Assembly: GCF_007988805.1 (NCBI RefSeq)
Contig: NZ_BJUV01000005.1
Span: 62,001-126,000, forward strand
DNA length: 64,000 nt
Source of the DNA: Frigoribacterium faeni
Lineage (GTDB): Bacteria; Actinomycetota; Actinomycetes; Actinomycetales; Microbacteriaceae
Direction of reading: 5' to 3'
Shown: piece after piece, positions 62,777-64,000 of the stretch
Layout: each line of letters starts with the position of its first letter
How positions within the stretch are numbered: the first letter of the stretch is position 1
The notes under the pieces: generated by a model
Told to the model about the DNA's origin: nothing
What the model saw: only the letters and a program-made list of their open reading frames with translations
Database searches by the model: none
Translations under genes and position numbers: made by a program

Positions 62777-63550
62777 GTGCTCGACGACCTCTACGCCGGC
62801 GCCCTCGCCGATGCCGATGCGCGGCGTGAGATGCGACCCTTCGGTCACGTCGAGGCCGCCGCTCTCGATCGTTCCCCGGCCCTGGACGCCCTCTCGGCGC
62901 TCCGACCCGCCGACCGGGTCAAGATCATCGCCGAGGTGAAGCGCGCCAGCCCCTCCCGCGGCGATCTCTCCGTGATCGCCGACCCGGCGTCGCTGGCCGT
63001 CTCCTACGCGACGGGTGGTGCGAGCGCGATCAGCGTGCTCACCGAGGGACGCAGGTTCAAGGGCACCCTGGCCGACCTCGAGGCGGTCCGCGACGTGGTC
63101 GACGTGCCCGTGCTCCGCAAGGACTTCATCGCCGATCCGTATCAGGTCTTCGAGGCCCGTGCCGCCGGCGCCGACCTCGTCCTGCTGATCGTGGCGGGTC
63201 TGCCCCAGGCCCGGCTGGTCGAGCTCCACGAGCTCGTCCGGTCCCTCGGGATGACCGCCCTGATCGAGGCCCACTCCGCCGACGAGGTCCGCCGCGGTCT
63301 CGACGCCGGTGCCGAGGTCCTCGGCGTCAACGCACGCGATCTGTCGACGTTCGAGCTCGACCGCGACCTCTTCGGACGACTGGCCGACGCCATCCCGTCC
63401 GGGGTCGTCCGCGTGGCCGAGTCGGCCGTGTCCTCGCCCGCGGACGTCGCCCACTACCGCCGTTCCGGCGCCGACGTCGTGCTCGTGGGCGAGGCCCTCG
63501 TCACGCACGGCGACCCGATCGACGCACTCACGAGTTTCCTGGAGGTCTGA
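62777..63550 (+). CDS. trpC: Indole-3-glycerol phosphate synthase
   Basis: A 257-residue barrel making indole-glycerol phosphate. [45 protein letters not shown] and [11 protein letters not shown] are the active-site segments. GTG start directly after the preceding stop. The end overlaps trpB by one base. Confidence 0.95.
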   Translation: MLDDLYAGALADADARREMRPFGHVEAAALDRSPALDALSALRPADRVKIIAEVKRASPSRGDLSVIADPASLAVSYATGGASAISVLTEGRRFKGTLADLEAVRDVVDVPVLRKDFIADPYQVFEARAAGADLVLLIVAGLPQARLVELHELVRSLGMTALIEAHSADEVRRGLDAGAEVLGVNARDLSTFELDRDLFGRLADAIPSGVVRVAESAVSSPADVAHYRRSGADVVLVGEALVTHGDPIDALTSFLEV

Positions 63551-64000
63551 TGGCACTGCGCGACGAGAAGGGGCCGTACTTCGGCGACTTCGGAGGCCGC
63601 TTCGTCCCCGAGTCGTTAGTGGCGGCCCTCGACGAGCTCGACGCCGCCTACAAGGCCGCGGCGGTCGACCCCGAGTTCCAGGCGGAGCTGGCGGCTCTGC
63701 ACGCCACCTACACGGGGCGTCCCTCGCTCATCACCGAGGTGCCCCGCTTCGCGGCTCACGCCGGCGGAGCCCGCGTCATCCTCAAGCGCGAGGACCTCAA
63801 CCACACGGGCTCGCACAAGATCAACAACGTGCTCGGTCAGGCCCTCCTCGCCCGCAAGCTCGGGAAGACCCGCCTGATCGCCGAGACGGGCGCCGGTCAG
63901 CACGGTGTGGCCACCGCGACGGCCGCCGCGCTGTTCGGCATGGAGTGCGTCGTCTACATGGGACAGGTCGACACCGAACGTCAGGCGCTCAACGTCGCCC
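63550..64000 (+). CDS. trpB: Tryptophan synthase beta subunit (partial, 5' end)
   Basis: The first 150 residues are present and the gene runs off the right edge. [16 protein letters not shown] starts the protein, and the PLP Lys is in [18 protein letters not shown], followed by [20 protein letters not shown]. The ATG overlaps the trpC stop (TGATG). trpA is expected next. Confidence 0.95.
   Translation, partial: MALRDEKGPYFGDFGGRFVPESLVAALDELDAAYKAAAVDPEFQAELAALHATYTGRPSLITEVPRFAAHAGGARVILKREDLNHTGSHKINNVLGQALLARKLGKTRLIAETGAGQHGVATATAAALFGMECVVYMGQVDTERQALNVA

Overview
The window is high-GC (roughly 70% by eye), densely coded and chromosomal. Gene order (thrS-HIT-pdxST-yebC-ruvCAB-yajC-secDF-rel; rpsD-alaS-ruvX-mltG-aroCKB-efp-nusB-pyrR-pyrBC-carAB-pyrF-gmk-rpoZ-metK-priA-fmt-rsmB-rpe; hisEGFI-trpE-trpCB), frequent GTG/TTG starts, a helicase-dead PriA and an mIHF-type DNA-binding domain fused to guanylate kinase point to an actinobacterium, most likely of the family Microbacteriaceae. 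The genus cannot be fixed from this window. No prophage, insertion sequence, CRISPR array or rRNA operon was seen.

Layout. 1-5.4 kb: end of an ammonium transporter, then a divergent catabolic cluster: a HutC-type GntR regulator and a class III PLP enzyme on the minus strand, an APH-fold small-molecule kinase and an ethanolamine-permease-like APC transporter on the plus strand. Together they read as a microcompartment-free ethanolamine route: import, phosphorylation, then phospholyase release of acetaldehyde, ammonia and phosphate. The shared promoter region holds inverted repeats and a GlnR-like motif. 5.4-6.0 kb: four tRNA genes (Val-CAC minus; Gly-GCC, Cys-GCA and Val-GAC plus). 6.1-8.3 kb: coaBC, away from its usual place beside rpoZ-metK, and an NRDE/TANGO2 protein. 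8.4-14.0 kb: a cystine-type ABC importer, a short MetE-like protein and SufS-SufU, a plausible sulfur block.

14.1-27.4 kb: thrS, an AP4A-phosphorylase-like HIT protein, PLP synthase (pdxST), yebC, the RuvABC resolvasome, yajC-secDF, a rhodanese where apt often sits, and the bifunctional stringent-response enzyme Rel. 27.5-31.7 kb: an AbiEi-like orphan, a DUF349 protein and a membrane-anchored cyclophilin on the minus strand, then rarA. 31.9-41.4 kb: rpsD with a leader, a small membrane protein, alaS, ruvX, mltG, aroCKB, efp, nusB. 41.4-50.2 kb: the complete pyrimidine operon under a recognisable PyrR RNA leader. 50.2-57.3 kb: mIHF-Gmk fusion, rpoZ, then metK-priA-fmt-rsmB behind its own palindrome, promoter and leader hairpin. 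57.3-64 kb: rpe, hisE-G-F-I, trpE, two small membrane-protein genes, trpC and the start of trpB, nearly all overlapping and co-directional.

Themes: extensive 4-bp stop/start overlaps imply translational coupling. Several genes have a -10-like TANNNT hexamer 6-10 nt before the start codon, suggesting leaderless transcripts. The 9-mer GGAGGCGCG is conspicuously frequent on both strands.
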